DNA from: Garcia nutans | Lineage: Eukaryota; Streptophyta; Magnoliopsida; Malpighiales; Euphorbiaceae | Direction of reading: 5' to 3' | DNA length: 64,000 nt | Assembly: GCA_947685225.1 (NCBI GenBank) | Contig: CANTUV010000035.1 | Span: 8,625,501 to 8,689,500 of the forward strand | Shown: piece by piece, positions 12,159 through 24,100 of the stretch | Layout of the letters: every line of letters starts with the position of its first letter | Numbering within the stretch: position 1 is the first letter of the stretch | Translations under genes and position numbers: made by a program | The notes under the pieces: model-generated | What the model saw: only the letters and a program-made list of their open reading frames with translations | Databases searched by the model: none | Told to the model about the DNA's origin: nothing

Positions 12159-12547
12159 CAGGCCTGGCTCTCAAGGGGAGCACCCTGAGCGGTTGCTCAG
12201 GGCCCCCAAATCCAAAAAAAAATTATGTAAAATTTCTGTGTGTCGTCTCTCTCATTCTAGAATTTATGATGAGAAAATTAAAGTGGCAGTAGAAGAGACA
12301 AAGTCTGTGCATTCAATTTCTTTTGTAAGAGGAGACTAGAAATTGAACTCAATGTGAAAACCTTCGATGGGCCCCTTCAAAGCACCATATTTATTCTTTT
12401 GATTTCTTCGATGGGCCCCTTCAAAGCACCATATTTATTTATTCAAAGCACCATATTTCCTTCGAAGAGACAAAGTCTGTGCGTTCAATTTCTTTTGATT
12501 TCTAGTTTAGTATGCTCGGGGCCCCTAAAATATCCCAGACGGCCCTG
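12159..12547. mobile_element. Non-autonomous hAT-family MITE, 389 bp, with 8-bp target duplication
   Basis: The element begins CAGGCCTGGCT and ends with AGACGGCCCTG, whose reverse complement is CAGGGCCGTCT, giving 11-bp terminal inverted repeats with three mismatches. It is flanked by CATGATAC (12151-12158) and CATGATAT (12548-12555), an 8-bp direct repeat with one mismatch, as expected for hAT transposition. It encodes no transposase. Inside are two tandem-like repeats: a unit starting TTCGATGGGCCCCTTCAAAG at 12363 and 12407 with a partial third near 12442, and a unit starting GAAGAGACAAAGTCTGTGC at 12292 and 12464. GC content is above that of the flanks. Confidence 0.8.
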
Positions 12548-12828
12548 CATGATATTGTATGATACTCTAAATATTAGTCAGAAGAAATTACGTTCTCTAT
12601 CCTCTTTTGAGTTTCAATTTTCAAAAATAGCGGGCCCAAGAATTTTTTTTTTCAAGAAATAAACTAAAAGGGGAATCTGTTTTCAATTTTACAAAGTTTA
12701 AACAAAACTTTCAATTTTATGCTACCGACATCTTTTTCTTGTGAAAATGCGGTGAACAAAGTAGAAGTGCACCCGAGCTGCATGCTGAGCATACATTATT
12801 AATATTTTATGCACAGATGTAGACCAAA

Positions 12829-13178
12829 TGATAAGGTCCCAGTCAAAACTTGTAAGAGTTAAGAATAAATTTGAGAATAAGAATAATTTTTAATTCATTG
12901 ATGATTTCAGTAGCAGATACAAAGAGACTTAAATAAGAATATAACTAAACAATTAAGTCCTATGCTTAAGCCACTAACGATAATTATTCTCACAAAAATA
13001 GCCAAGATATAACAAATCAGTTAAGATAGCAAATTGACTTATTCTAAACAGCAAAATCTTATGCAGAAATAAAAAATATTCAGAAGCAATAACAAATAGA
13101 AAAAAATTCAGTAGCAATAGTCAATCCAAATACTTTTTGTTTGGAATTGGCACCCTCTTTGACCTTCGTGACTTATCA
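12829..13178 (-). repeat. Chromovirus 3' LTR
   Basis: 350 bp, starting TGATAAGGTCCC and ending GACTTATCA on +. Both LTRs are the same length and carry short inverted termini (TGATAAG/CTTATCA). By eye 13 substitutions separate the copies, 11 of them transitions, with no indel. Confidence 0.97.
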
Positions 13179-13330
13179 ATACACCCCTCTTTCACAGGAA
13201 CCTTGTCCTCAAGGTTCAAAGGAGAGAACCTGTCAAATAACGCAGCTGTATTTTCCCAAGTTGCATCTTCAGCTGGTAAGTTCTTCCACCAAACAAGGCT
13301 TTCCTCCATAAGTCGCGATCCTTATTTAAC
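13121..13330 (-). pseudogene. Chromodomain-like C-terminal tail of the chromovirus polyprotein
   Basis: After two stops that follow the integrase C-terminus, the same frame continues as LVWWKNLPAEDATWENTAAL, the second half of a chromodomain of the group II chromovirus type (normally V-K-W-x-G-L-P-x-E-D-A-T-W-E). Chromodomains direct integration to particular chromatin. The frame then runs past the LTR edge and ends at 13121. The tail overlaps the polypurine tract, which is usual for compact chromoviruses. Confidence 0.8.
13179..13195 (-). other. Chromovirus polypurine tract
   Basis: Directly inside the 3' LTR, the - strand reads AAAGAGGGGTGTAT up to the LTR edge. This purine run is in the right place to prime plus-strand DNA synthesis. 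Confidence 0.75.
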
Positions 13331-14521
13331 TCACCGAGTTTTCAATATCTCCTTTGGTTCCAAAAGAACATCACCATCTTCATTGAACAAAGGTAAATCA
13401 GAAGACACTGGAATAGCTTCACCAACATGTTTTTTAAGTAAGGAGACATGGAAAACGGGATGAACTTTTGAATCATCAGGCAACTGTAACCGATAGGCAA
13501 CTTGACCAAGCTTAGCCAGAATTTGAAAGGGTCCAAAGTAACGATTAGCTAGCTTTTGATGAGCCCTTTTGTAAACTGAATATTGGCGATACGGCTGTAA
13601 CTTCAAGTAAACCCAATCACCCACTTGAAATTCAACATCTTTCCATTTTGCATCAACAGATTGCTTCATTTGGTTAACTGAACGGGAAAGAGTAGCTTTA
13701 AGCTGCTGTAAAATTTCATCTCGAGTTGCCAAAGCTCAATCTGCCTCATGAACTGGAGACACGCCCACATCATATCTAGGAATGGTTGGTGGAGGCCTGC
13801 CATATAATGCCAAAAAAGGGGACATGCCAATAGAAACATGGAAGGAAGTGTTATATCAGAATTCTGCCCAAGGAAGATAAGAGCTCCATTTCCGAGGCTG
13901 TTGGGACGTAAAACAGCGAAGATATTGCTCCAAACATCTGTTGACAACTTCTGATTGGCCATCTGTCTCCGGATGATATGAAGAACTCATGTTCAGTTTG
14001 GTGCCGGATAACTTGAAGAACTCATGCCAAAAATGGCTAACAAAAATAGGATTGCGATCACTAATTATGGACTTTGGCATTCCATGAAGCTTAACAACTC
14101 CTTCAACAAATGTCTCAGCGATTATTTTAGCAGTAAAAGGGTGTGTCAAAGCCAAAAAATGAGCATATTTGCTTAAATGATCTACCACCATCAGAATTGA
14201 GTTTTTGCCATTAGAAGATGGGAGTCCTTCAATGAAATCCATTGTTATGTCATCCCAAACTTGATGTGGAATTGGCAGCGGCTGGAGAAGACCCGCTGGA
14301 GAAGATGTTGAAGCTTTGTTCTTTTGGCAAACTGTACAGGAAGCAACATAGTCACGGACTGTTTTGGACAAAGAAGGCCAATAAAACTGCTCAGCTATTC
14401 TTTTGCACGTCCTCAGAACTCCAGAATGTCCTCCACATGGTGAATCATGGAATTCCTGTAAAAGCTGACCAATCAATTCAAAATAAGGTGGAATGACAAC
14501 ACGATTCTTGTAAAGAATCAA
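13331..14521 (-). pseudogene. Chromovirus integrase pseudogene
   Basis: Segment 14521-13856 carries the zinc-binding H-x-H-C-x2-C region (HDSPCGGHSG followed by CTVCQKN) and the catalytic core with all three acidic residues visible: D in MDFIEGLP, D in SDRNPIF and E in GQSEVVN. A TGA interrupts at 13856, where TGG is expected after WAEF. The frame resumes through a GPY/F region (13732-13331, with YFGPFQIL) that leads to the chromodomain tail. A further TGA occurs near 13733. The catalytic triad survives but the reading frame does not. Confidence 0.92.
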
Positions 14522-14530
14522 ACTAGCTCG

Positions 14531-16070
14531 CTATAAATATGGTTTGCCTGGGTTATTGGTAGCCAATTTGCCAATATGAAGCATGTAAGGATGTGAAGTA
14601 GCTACTGCTCGTAAAGTATCCCACAATGAGGTTTGTGGACTGAAGAGAGTATTGAGACTAGGACTCCCCATGATTCTTGACAATGCATCTGCTGCAACAT
14701 TTTCTTTTCCTGGTTTATACCTGATCTCATAATCATAACCCAATAGCTTGGAGACCCATTTTTGTTGTTCTGGAGTAACAATCTGCTGCTCTAACAAATA
14801 CTTAAGGCTTCTTTGATCAGTTTGAATTAAGAACCTCCTTCCCAGCAAATATGGCCTCCATGTACGAATTGCTTGAACAATTGCAAACATCTCCTTAGCA
14901 TAGGTGGACCAGGACTACTTTGAAACACCCAAAGATTTACTCATAAAAGCGATGGGTTTATCCCGTTGAGATAGGACAGCCCCAATGCCATCATTTGAAG
15001 CATCCGTGGTAATGACAAAGTCTTCATTGAAATTTGGTATAGCAAGTGTTGGTGTGGAAGACATATCTTGCTTCAAATCTGTAAAGGACTATTCTGCTTC
15101 ATCCGACCAAGCAAATCTGCGCTTTTTTAACAAATTTGTCAATGGCCGAACAATCAAGCCATAATTCCGAACAAACTTCCTGTAATAGCCTGTGAGACCT
15201 AAAAATCCACGTAAATCAGAGACATTAGTAGGTTTAGGCCAATCAAGCATTTCCTGAATTTTTCCCTGATCCACCCTCACTCCTTCATGAGAAACAATGT
15301 GACCCAGATACTTAATTTGTTGCTGCCCAAATGCACATTTACTGAGTTTGATAAAAAATTTATGTTGCCGCAATATTTCAAAAGCCATTTTTACATGTTC
15401 AAGATGCATGTTCTAATTGGGGCTATAAATCAAGACATCATCAAAAAATACTAGCACAAATTTGTGTAAATAGGGATAAAATATAGAATTCATGATAGCC
15501 TGAAAAGTGGAGGGTGCATTATATAATCCGAAAGGCATTACCAAGTATTCATATGGGTGCGAAAGGCTGTTTTATGAACATCATTTGGATGAACTCGTAC
15601 TTGATGGAAACCAGACTGAAGGTCAAGTTTGGTAAAGTAGGCAGCTCCATGGAGTTCATCTAACATATCATCAATTGTAGGAATTGGGAATCTATCTCTA
15701 ACAGTGACAGCATTTAAAGCCCTATAATCGGTACAAAATCGCCAAGATCCATCTTTTTTCTTAACTAGTAAAACAGGAGAAGAAAAAGGACTTGTGCTAG
15801 TCCGAATTATCCCCAATTTTAACATGTCATGAACCTGTTTTTCAATTTTGGCCTTTTGAAAATATGCATACCTGTACGGACGAACATTAACAGGATCTAT
15901 CCCTTCCTTCAAGTTGATGCAATGGTTAATTTCCCTTTCCGGTGGTAGCTCAGTTGGGTGTTGGTAAATGTCAGCAAACTGATGGAGCAGTTGTTGCATA
16001 TCTGGATGAATCCCCTCCGGAGGCAATTCTTGTTGAGTTTGAAAACAAATTGCAAAAAAGAGCTTCCATG
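14531..16070 (-). pseudogene. Chromovirus reverse transcriptase and RNase H pseudogene
   Basis: The reverse transcriptase fingers and palm are open in 16026-15538 (WRFCTDYRALN and LDLQSGFHQVRV). A frameshift near 15540 moves the frame to the catalytic FFDDVLIYS at about 15424-15450, followed by a TAG near 15412. Then 15409-15089 gives the KCAFGQQQIKYLGH connection region. RNase H follows, with TDASNDGIGAVLSQ near 15000, and 14890-14531 ends in the VAADALSR motif. Stops occur near 15089, 14910 and 14531. The whole is recognisable but cannot be translated. Confidence 0.93.
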
Positions 16071-17492
16071 TCTCAACTCCTTCGTTATCTTTTTCAAGGA
16101 ATATGATTGAATGGGCTGACTATCGATCCCTCTAAGGAATTGGAGCTGACCATCCCATCGAAATTTAATAGTTAAATGCTTCCAATTGCAGTTTACATTC
16201 CCCAATTTTTCAAGCCATTGGATTCCTAACACCATATCCAAACCCATTATAGGCAAAGAGTATAATGTAACAGTAAAGGATATACCTTGAACTAGGATAG
16301 GCACATTCTCAAATTTCCTATTGCATTACAGGTGTCCACCATTAGCGACCTTCACCGTATTTGGCTTGATTGGCGTTGCTGGTAATTTGAGGAATTCTGC
16401 AAGCTTTCCATTGATAAAATTATGGGTGGAGCCACTGTCAATGAGAACCGTCATCTCTGTTGAACCGATTTTTACTAGGACTCTCATGGTTCTAGCTTTA
16501 GACCAACCAGTAAGGGCGTGGAGGGAAATCTCTGGTTCGTCATCATCTTTGTCATCTCCATCCTCAGTGCCGCCATCTAACAGAAGCAATTGTGGTTTGG
16601 CACATCTATGCCCAGGAGTGAATTTTGCATCACAATTAAAACAAAGCCCACCAGCCCTTCGTTTTTGCATCTCCTCCCACGAAAGGCATTTCACTAGAGT
16701 TGTAGCCTTATCCTTCGTTGGAGATAGTGTGTTTGATTGGCTGAATGGACGAGCAACTTTTTTCTGCCTCTGCAATTGTTCATCCCTCATTCGAGCATAA
16801 TTAATGGCCTCCTTTAACATCTTAGGTTTGAACGTCCTAATGCCATCCGATATTTCTATTTTAAGGCCACCAATAAATGTTCCTACCAAAGCTTTCTGAG
16901 TCCATCTGCGCACCTTATTTCCCAGTCTTTCAAATTCCCGTTGATAATCTCTCAAGGGTCCCGTTTGTCATATTTTGGATAGGGTCTCGTCAAAGTCTTC
17001 GCAGTCCGTAGGCCCAAAGTGAGACCATAATTCATCGACAAAAATTTCCCAGGAAACTTCCTTGCCTTCTTCATCATATGTTCGACGTAGCCACCTCCAC
17101 CATTGATTAGCTTCTCCTTAGAGATGATAAGAAGCCAAGTTTACCTTTTCTGAAGGTAAAGTTTTCTGATAATCAAAGAACTGATCTACTTTGGTCATCC
17201 ATTCCGTCGGGTCGTCACCAGAATATTTGGGAAATTCAATTTTAGCGAGTTTGGAAGTAAAAGTAGGCCTTCCTCCCTCTCTTGAATCTTCCCTGTTAGA
17301 ACGGTTTTGACTACGATCACCAACGCTACTGGATCCATCTCTATTGGGAAGAGACAACTCAGAGAACCTTGTTATCGCTGTATCAATCTGTTGTAATTTT
17401 TTGCCAATACCTCGTTCCATATTACTAACAGTGTCTTGATGTTGGCCAACCGCAGCTTCCAAATTTTCAATACGTTCCTTGTTTGTTGCCAT
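16071..17492 (-). pseudogene. Chromovirus gag and protease pseudogene
   Basis: The probable start is the ATG at 17492 (MATNKERIENLEAAVG), after the primer site. The retrotransposon gag domain includes FPKYSGDDPTEWMTKVDQFF and WWRWLRRT. A zinc knuckle-like CFNCDAKFTPGHRC sits near 16640. The aspartic protease active site is LIDSGSTHNFI near 16440. Stops at 17118-17120, 16968-16970 and 16326-16328 lie in the same frame, and a frameshift near 16070 breaks the link to reverse transcriptase. The longer ORF start at 17576 overlaps the LTR edge and is not the likely initiation site. Confidence 0.9.
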
Positions 17493-17545
17493 AAAGAAAA
17501 GAAGAAAAGAAAACAGAACAGAGAAAAGAGAAAGAAAACAAAATA

Positions 17546-17557
17546 GCTCTGGTACCA
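17546..17557 (-). other. Chromovirus primer-binding site (initiator-Met tRNA type)
   Basis: On -, one base inside the 5' LTR, the sequence reads TGGTACCAGAGC. It differs by one base from TGGTATCAGAGC, the common plant primer site complementary to the 3' end of initiator-Met tRNA. Confidence 0.85.
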
Positions 17558-17558
17558 C

Positions 17559-17908
17559 TGATAAGGTCCCAGTCAAAGCTTGTAAGAGTTAAGAATAAAT
17601 TTGGGAATAAGAATGATTTTTGATTCATTGATGATTTCAGTAGCAGATACAAAAAGACTTAAATAAGAATAGAACTAAACAACTAAGTCCTATGCTTAAG
17701 TCACTAACGACAATTATTCCCACAAAAATAGCCAAGATATAACAAATCAGTTAAGATAGCAAACTGACTTATTCTAAACAGTAAAATCTTATGCAGAAAT
17801 AAAAAATATTCAGCAGCAATAACAAATAGAAAAAAATTCAGTAGCAATAGTCAATCCAAATACTTTTTGTTTGGAATTGGCACCCTCTTTGACCTTCGTG
17901 ACTTATCA
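17559..17908 (-). repeat. Chromovirus 5' LTR
   Basis: 350 bp, same termini and length as the copy at 12829-13178. On the transcribed - strand this is the promoter-bearing LTR. It is followed on + by the duplicated CCAAA. Confidence 0.97.
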
Positions 17909-17913
17909 CCAAA

Positions 17914-20900
17914 AAAGCATGCATTTATTGTTTTTTTATGCACATATATTTTAAAACATAGTAATTTAAAATTTTTATATAATTAACAAATAATTAATTA
18001 ATTAGATTAACATAATTTATGTTAAATAATTTTAAATTGTATTTTATATACATGCTTTTATATATTTTATATAATATATATTTTTTAAAATAATTTTAAC
18101 ACATATTATAAAAATTATTTAAAAATAATTTTTTCTAATATATAACATAATTCATACTTTTATGTATATATATATATATAGTAACATGTAATATATATAT
18201 ATCGATATATATCTATATATACTTAAATATATGCACATATATTGATATATATCTGTATATATTAATATATATGCACATATATTGATATATATCTGCATAT
18301 ACTGACATATATTTATATATACTATTATTATATAACTGATATATATCCATATATACAGTTATTTTATAACTATCATATATCTACGTATATAGTTATATAT
18401 AAATATATAAATATATTTATATATAAATGTAAACATTAAAATATATAAAACAAAATTAATATATATTTTTTGTTAAATTAATTCGAATTCGAGCACTGTT
18501 GAATCTCGAAGGAAGCTACTATTTCAACAGAGTTTTTTTCATTCAAAATGCTCGGATTTGAAACTTTATTTAAGGGATAATAAATCTCTTACTATTTGTG
18601 TCAACCTATATTGGTAAATAAAATTAACATATTAATTATATGATGGAAACCTAAAAACTTGCAAAAACTATTTTTAATGCATTTTATAAAAAAATGCGGT
18701 ATACATTTTAGGTTAAAGAATAAAAAAAATAAAAATCTGTAGATTACTATTATAACAAAAATAAAACTATTTGTTGTTACATTTTAAGTAAAAATATTTA
18801 GAATTTATATGTAACAATAAACAATTCTTAAATTTAATAGAAAACTAAAAAATTGATTTTTTTTAGGTATTTTATCAAATACGTGGTATGTATTATATTT
18901 AAAGAAAAATAAATCCTTAATTAATACATTTGAAACTAAAAAAAATAAATCAAAAACAGAAAAAATGAATCAAAACATTTACATAAACACGTAACCACAA
19001 AAAATGTTACATATACTTGAGAACAAGAAAGATAAAAAAAATATTAACAAAAAATTAGTTTAGTCTAATCACCATCGAGATATAGTATGGTGATCAGAAG
19101 CATTTATTGTTTTCATTTAGATTTTGGATTCGAGTTTTCTGAGTATTTTTTCTTATCATATGCGTAATTTATAAAAAAAAATTGCTTAGTCTCCTTTTAT
19201 AATAATGAAATCCATTAAAAAAAAATCAAAAATCAAAGAACAAGAAAACTTGATCTACTTTTATTTTTGAATTGCATTTACTTGATTTTTATTCATTCGT
19301 TCAATTAGTGTTATTGTTACAGTGTACGACAAACTGTTGGTGCCCACTATTATAGACTTGTGTTTGTTATCATGGCCATTTTGTGTGGAATTTTTGTGGG
19401 TTTGGATGTTTTGTTAGTAATTAGAAAAAAAAAAAAAAAGTCTATTCCAAGATACATGCCAGCAAGAGACTAAAGAAATTAGCCGCTGTGTCATGAATCC
19501 ATAGCAGAAGCAAAAGTATCGTATAAAATAGCATGAAGAAGAAGAGGAAGAAAAAGTGTGTATATTCGAACAAGTAAAAGAAAACGTACAAATGAAAAAA
19601 TTGAAAGGTTAGAAAGTGAAAAAAAAAATAGTAGTAAAATTAAAAAGAAAAGTTAAAATATAGTAGATGGAATAATTTTTTTTTTCAATAGTGTAAATTT
19701 TTATTTTTTTAATTTATTTTTTTAATTTTTAATTTAATTTTTTATATTATATTTTTAATATATATATATACATACATAATATATATATATATATAACATA
19801 TATAAAATACACACAATAAAACTAAATCTACTAAATATTTACATAATATTTTTAATATTCGTTTAATTTTATTTTTTTATTCTTACAATATCCACACAAT
19901 ATTCATATAACATACATAATAAATAAATACCATAAATATATTATCTACTAGATATCTACAATATCTACTAAACATATACATAATATTTACATAATATTTA
20001 TATAATAAAATTAATATTTTTTTGACTTTATTTTTTATATTTATAATATGTGAAAATTATTTAAAATAAATTTAATAATTTTCATTAATATATTTTTTAT
20101 ATTTTATATTTTTTATGAGTTTTATTTGTTATTTATAAATAAAATTAAAAATTTTCTTTTATTAAAATTAATGAATTTTATTTGCTGAAAAATAATTTAA
20201 AATATTATTTTTTATTTTTTATAAAATATTTTTATTTAATAGTGAAGTTTTAAAAAAATAAAAAATAAAAAATAAAGTAAAATATTAATTACATCGAGAA
20301 AAAATAAATATTTAAAAATAAAAAATACTTATTTTAGTGATGGGTGAAGTATTTTTAAAAATTTACTTTAAACTTTTTAAAAGCATAAATATTTTTATTT
20401 TTGATAATATTTTTGAAATAAAATTTGTTTGTGTAGATAGTTTTGTAAATATTCCTACTTTTTTTTTTTTAAAGGGATTCCTACTTTTTATCATATTAAA
20501 AAAATATATAATATAATATAATTGAATAAAATATTTTTATTTGATTTGATAATATTATAATAAGTTATAAAAATGAAAAATAGTCTATAAATATATATTT
20601 GATGTTTAAAAAAACTTATTAACTAAATTTTTTAAAGAAAAAAATTTAGAATTATAGAAAACCTTCAAATTGATAATTAAAAAATTTACTAAAATTCATG
20701 ATTTTCAAGCCATTATTAAGATATCATACCATGCTTTATAAAATCATAGCAAATCATCATCCGAACAAGGGCTTGATTCCATAAGCTTCTTTATTATCTA
20801 TGGAAATAGGGAAGAAATAAATAAATAACAGAACACAAATTGAAACTCAAGCTAGCAGAAAAGAATAATGTGAATTATATATATATATATATATATAAAA

Positions 20901-21180
20901 TAAAATGAAGAAACTGCAATTCAGATGAATTGTGTAATTGAGTTCTCAAAAATTTTACATTCTCTAAGAAAAGGGAACAATTTTACCACGGAGGCCATGG
21001 TGATGAGGAAACTTTACAGGAATCAAAATTGACAAAACTTCATTTCTCAGGATCATACTGTGTATAATTTTCTTCAAAAGTGTGATCTTTTTCCAACTGG
21101 GATTTCGCCATTGCTTCTTCAGTGTAAATATATTGAGCCAGAACAACGATATGTCTATATATTTACAAGGAATAAAGAAT
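17914..21180. repeat. AT-rich intergenic DNA with short tandem repeats
   Basis: No gene is supported. At about 18160-18430 there is an imperfect TATATA-type minisatellite, including a 40-bp unit containing GCACATATATTGATATATAT at about 18231 and 18271. Another AT repeat lies at about 19757-19800 and an (AT)n run at about 20877-20897. The last few hundred bases before 21181 should contain the 3'UTR of the - strand gene that ends there. Confidence 0.75.
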
Positions 21181-24100
21181 CTAAAAATAGTAATTGTTGT
21201 CCTGACTGTTTACAGCATCTTTACAAAGCACTGACCTTGCTTCCATTATTGATCTTGGTGGCTCCAAGTCTTTCTCTTGCAATGCATTTCCAAGTAGTTG
21301 CTGCATTTGTGATGCGAATATGTCATCCAAGATCTGCAAGTTCAAATGATTTTTTTTTTCATGAAACGAATTCTATATGAACTACCAATTACCAAATACT
21401 ATGCAAGCAAAGCAAAATCAAAGCTTTCAACATGAGATGTATCGATTTCTCTAGCATACTAAAAAGGTTAATAAAACTGCAACTAACTACAATTGCCAAC
21501 GGCAATGAGTACCCTATGCCCGGGGGTGGGGGTGTTAAGAAATATATTAGAAAAGGTATAGTGGCTCATAATTTACTAGCTCTTTTTACAGAACCTGTAT
21601 ACAGATTCCACTGGAAACTTTGAGCACTCCCCAAATTTTTAATGTTGTTCCTTGGAGAAAATTAGAAATGATTTCAACCTCGTGAAAGATTTTGACGATA
21701 TTGAACTTCATAAAGGAGTATTAAATTTCTTCTAAATAAGAAATTCAATTGTCCAAGACTGATGATATAGCTGCTAGTTTCACTGCCTAATTCAAACTTT
21801 GAAAACTAAGATGAAATAGCTTATACAAGAGCAATGGAGAGCTCAGTGATCTTAGTGTGACTTACAGAAACAGCAATTCGCGATCCTTTGTACCAAGATC
21901 CATTCTCTCTCCTATTTTGCAAGAAGCATAGTATCTCCTGGTTGAAATAATGATTGCAATGATAATGATAAGAGCTAAGAATTAAAAAAAAAAACCAAAA
22001 ATGTTCATAATCTAGATGTTGAAAATATGCAATCCAAAAGTAATATACCTGTCCCATGCGGTCCCAGAAACCTCGGCAAATGGCTATGAACACGTGAGGT
22101 TCAACAACAGATTGCAGATGATCGATTGTCTTCATCAGAAGATCTTTCAAAGGCTGCATCCTATTTCGTAGATCTGACTCCACCATAGTTTCCTTGGAAT
22201 CTTGGATTATACTCTTCAGTTTTGTTGCGCTTTGCATCTTTGTCTATAAAATTATGAAAAAACAGCATTACTGTTTCTGAATAGCCAGAATCTCAGACAT
22301 GCAATTTGATGTGCAGAACAAGAATACACAACTCTGAAAATGACTTCTCAGAATCCCATTGAATTTTTCAATAAAACAAGAAAAAAACAAGGACAGGAAT
22401 GTAGTTTCGAATGTCTATGACTAAACTTCATATTTGAAAAAGAAGACACTATTACTAAACATAGACAACTTCAAATAGGAAATACCAAACACAAAAATAA
22501 TAATGGCTTCTTGCCAGAAGACACATTAAGTATTTGTAGTAAATGTGGTGGTGTAATAAAGTATGGTTCTTCGGAAAATATTTGCATGCAAAAATCTGTA
22601 AAAAAGCCACAACATGCTAACCATGCTAAAATTTAAGAAGATCCTCCAAAATCTAGTAGTTCGAAGCAAATATTGCTTCCAAATATTTTCTCAAATGACA
22701 CAAAACAATGTATAATTAATTCATGAAATATCAATAACTGAATTTGCACTGTCCATAGACAAATAATTCATTTATTATTTCCAAAAACATATAGTTTTCA
22801 ACAAACTGATTGAAAAGTAAAAGAATACCCACATTCTCCACAAGTTTTTCCACAATTGCTTGGAGGTAACTTCTGAATTTAGATCTGAGCAACACTGTAA
22901 CTTCACTAAGATACTCTCCTGTCACTGTATCTGCACCATCAGGTTTGCAAGAAATCCATGACTTCATCTGGGTTTCTATCTTGGGGTGCAGCAAGTCCAG
23001 CATCCTTTTCATGGAATTCAGAAGAACCCCCAACTGAAACATAATTATAAAATATTAATAGTTAGAATAACAAAAATACAACATTTCTAAGATAAATGTA
23101 ACTGGAAATAGATGTGCACCTCATCTGGGACAATATAAATTTCCCCTGTCCGTTTGGCAAACTTTTGAACATATTTGAGGCCAAAGATCTTTTGTGCGAG
23201 ATTGTCCTTCAAAGGTGATAAGCAATCAGCATACTGCTTGTCCAAAGATTCAATGATAGCCTTTTCAACATCTGCAATAGCCTTTTGATTGACATAGGAA
23301 TTATGCTATCAGTACTTGAAACCAAAGTCAAATAAAGATAAAGAGTTATGATAAGATCAAAGAGCAAAGAAACATACATTCTCCAAGACAGCAATATACT
23401 CTGGCCAACGAGAAATTATTACTTCATATTCATTCAGTGTGTCCTTCAGTCGCTCATACATCTCATCAACAAAAGGAGTTGTTGAATTTTGTGTCGTCAG
23501 ACCAGACCACTTTACCTAAAAGTAATCAATTTATAGTAAAGTTTCCATAATAAAAGAAACAGAAAGGAAAAACACCACTCGGTATGAACCGTTATGATAC
23601 AGTATAACTGAATCCATATTTGTATGTATTATGCATGTGTCCACCTAATCTGCCCACATTTTGGACATTATGCTAACCAGCTATTATACCTAACTTATAG
23701 GTTGTTAATGCACCCAAAAACTGAATTACATTAGGAGGACCTACACACAGCACATTCAATTTAAGCACACAATTTTGAATTTGTAAACAGGAACGTAAGC
23801 ATTCTGTCACCTGCCCTAAATTTTAGGTAATAAAGCAAAAAGAGTACAGGCATAAAAATGAAATTATTGTCAATTTGTTTGAAGTAACTATTCAATGAGG
23901 TAGGTGATGTGAGACGAGATCACACCATAGGGTTTCTGTTATATAGAATGTTATGAGCCAAAGGAAAGTAAAAGCTGTTGATAGTCATATTACTTCCCAG
24001 AACCTAGCTGCTAAGGAAACATATCAATAATATTTATACAGCTATAAACACAAATCAACAGTAAATAAGCAGTGACAATATAAGGAAACTAATATTAATA

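Larger units (their letters stand above)
12829..17908 (-). mobile_element. Ty3/gypsy chromovirus, full length with LTRs and target duplication, non-functional
   Basis: Two 350-bp LTRs in direct orientation bound the element, and CCAAA occurs just outside both ends (12824-12828 and 17909-17913), a 5-bp target duplication. On - the order is gag, protease, reverse transcriptase, RNase H, integrase, chromodomain-like tail, which defines a chromovirus. An initiator-Met primer site adjoins the 5' LTR. At least nine in-frame stops and two or three frameshifts disable it. The short LTRs would fit the Reina clade, but I cannot settle the clade. Divergence of about 13 in 350 sites between LTRs (3.7%) indicates a fairly recent insertion. 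Confidence 0.97.

Noticed and set aside
13121..13330. Calling the chromovirus a centromeric (CRM) element
   Set aside because: The tail looks like a canonical chromodomain rather than a CR motif, and the 350-bp LTRs do not point to CRM. Clade left open.
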